The notes beneath the pieces are model-generated. The model was given only the letters and a program-made list of their open reading frames with translations, did no database searches and had not been told where the DNA came from. A stretch of 64,000 bases of DNA from CAYFZO01 sp964347615. Its GTDB lineage: Bacteria; Pseudomonadota; Gammaproteobacteria; Poriferisulfidales; Oxydemutatoraceae. The stretch's first letter is position 1. Each line of letters opens with the position of its first letter. This document shows positions 63,934 to 64,000 of this stretch, one piece after another. The DNA is taken from NCBI GenBank assembly GCA_964347615.1, contig CAYFZO010000010.1, positions 1-64,000 on the forward strand. Direction: 5' to 3'. The position numbers and the translations under genes were made by a program.

Positions 63934-64000
63934 TTTGCTCTCCCCCCTCGGAGCTCATGTCACTTAATAGTGATATTAGCCTATATAAAAGCCGTTTTTA

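Overview
This window looks like a scaffold from a high-GC gammaproteobacterium, probably from a metagenome assembly. The evidence is conserved gene order: dapE-dapD-dapC, map/rpsB-tsf-pyrH-frr-uppS-cdsA-dxr-rseP-bamA-skp-lpxD-fabZ-lpxA, DUF2065-hisZ-purA, rnr-rlmB-rpsF-rpsR-DUF2232-rplI-dnaB-alr and carA-carB-greA. No rRNA gene is present, so the class is inferred from synteny. A run of exactly 100 N at 48261-48360 marks a scaffold join.

Layout. 1-984: end of a leucine-rich-repeat surface protein with an SwmB-like domain. 1018-5041 (minus): lysine/diaminopimelate genes dapE, dapD, dapC and methionine aminopeptidase. 5375-18752 (plus): one long translation, isoprenoid, phospholipid and outer-membrane biogenesis block. 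It is interrupted at 9105-10141 by three head-to-tail copies of a 344-bp segment spanning the uppS/cdsA junction. 18968-22890: DUF2065, hisZ, purA and a predicted outer-membrane protein.

23.1-37.7 kb is a clearly AT-richer island beside a tRNA-Leu(CAG) gene. Its right arm (minus) is dndB-dndC-dndD-dndE, the DNA phosphorothioation machinery, headed by a small HARE-HTH gene. Its left arm (plus) is a six-gene operon that does not resemble DndFGH: an RNAP-alpha-CTD-like/sigma-region-4/HARE-like fusion, a PLD-nuclease/SF2-helicase fusion, a small protein, an SMC-like ATPase, another small protein and a DUF262/DUF1524 (SspE/GmrSD-like) protein. The arms converge and overlap tail to tail by 32 bp. 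This is the best candidate in the window for a little-described defence system: a Dnd modification module paired with an alternative restriction module.

38.2-55.9 kb returns to core genes: rnr through alr, a [2Fe-2S] ferredoxin, a FecCD/HmuUV-type ABC transporter, an M23 peptidase, a HIT protein, carAB and greA. A second island (55.9-60.7 kb, minus) carries an RHH regulator with a palindromic operator, two DNA methyltransferases and a PLD-type nuclease. It is flanked by a perfect 139-bp direct repeat of the greA 3' end. The window closes with copper-resistance genes copA-copB and a small conserved hypothetical gene.

A recurring theme is tandem duplication: the uppS/cdsA triplication, a partial hmuU/hmuV junction duplication, the greA end duplication, and in-frame 9-12 bp coding repeats or longer repeat extensions in rpsB, rpsF, purA, the DUF2232 gene, the M23 peptidase and copA.
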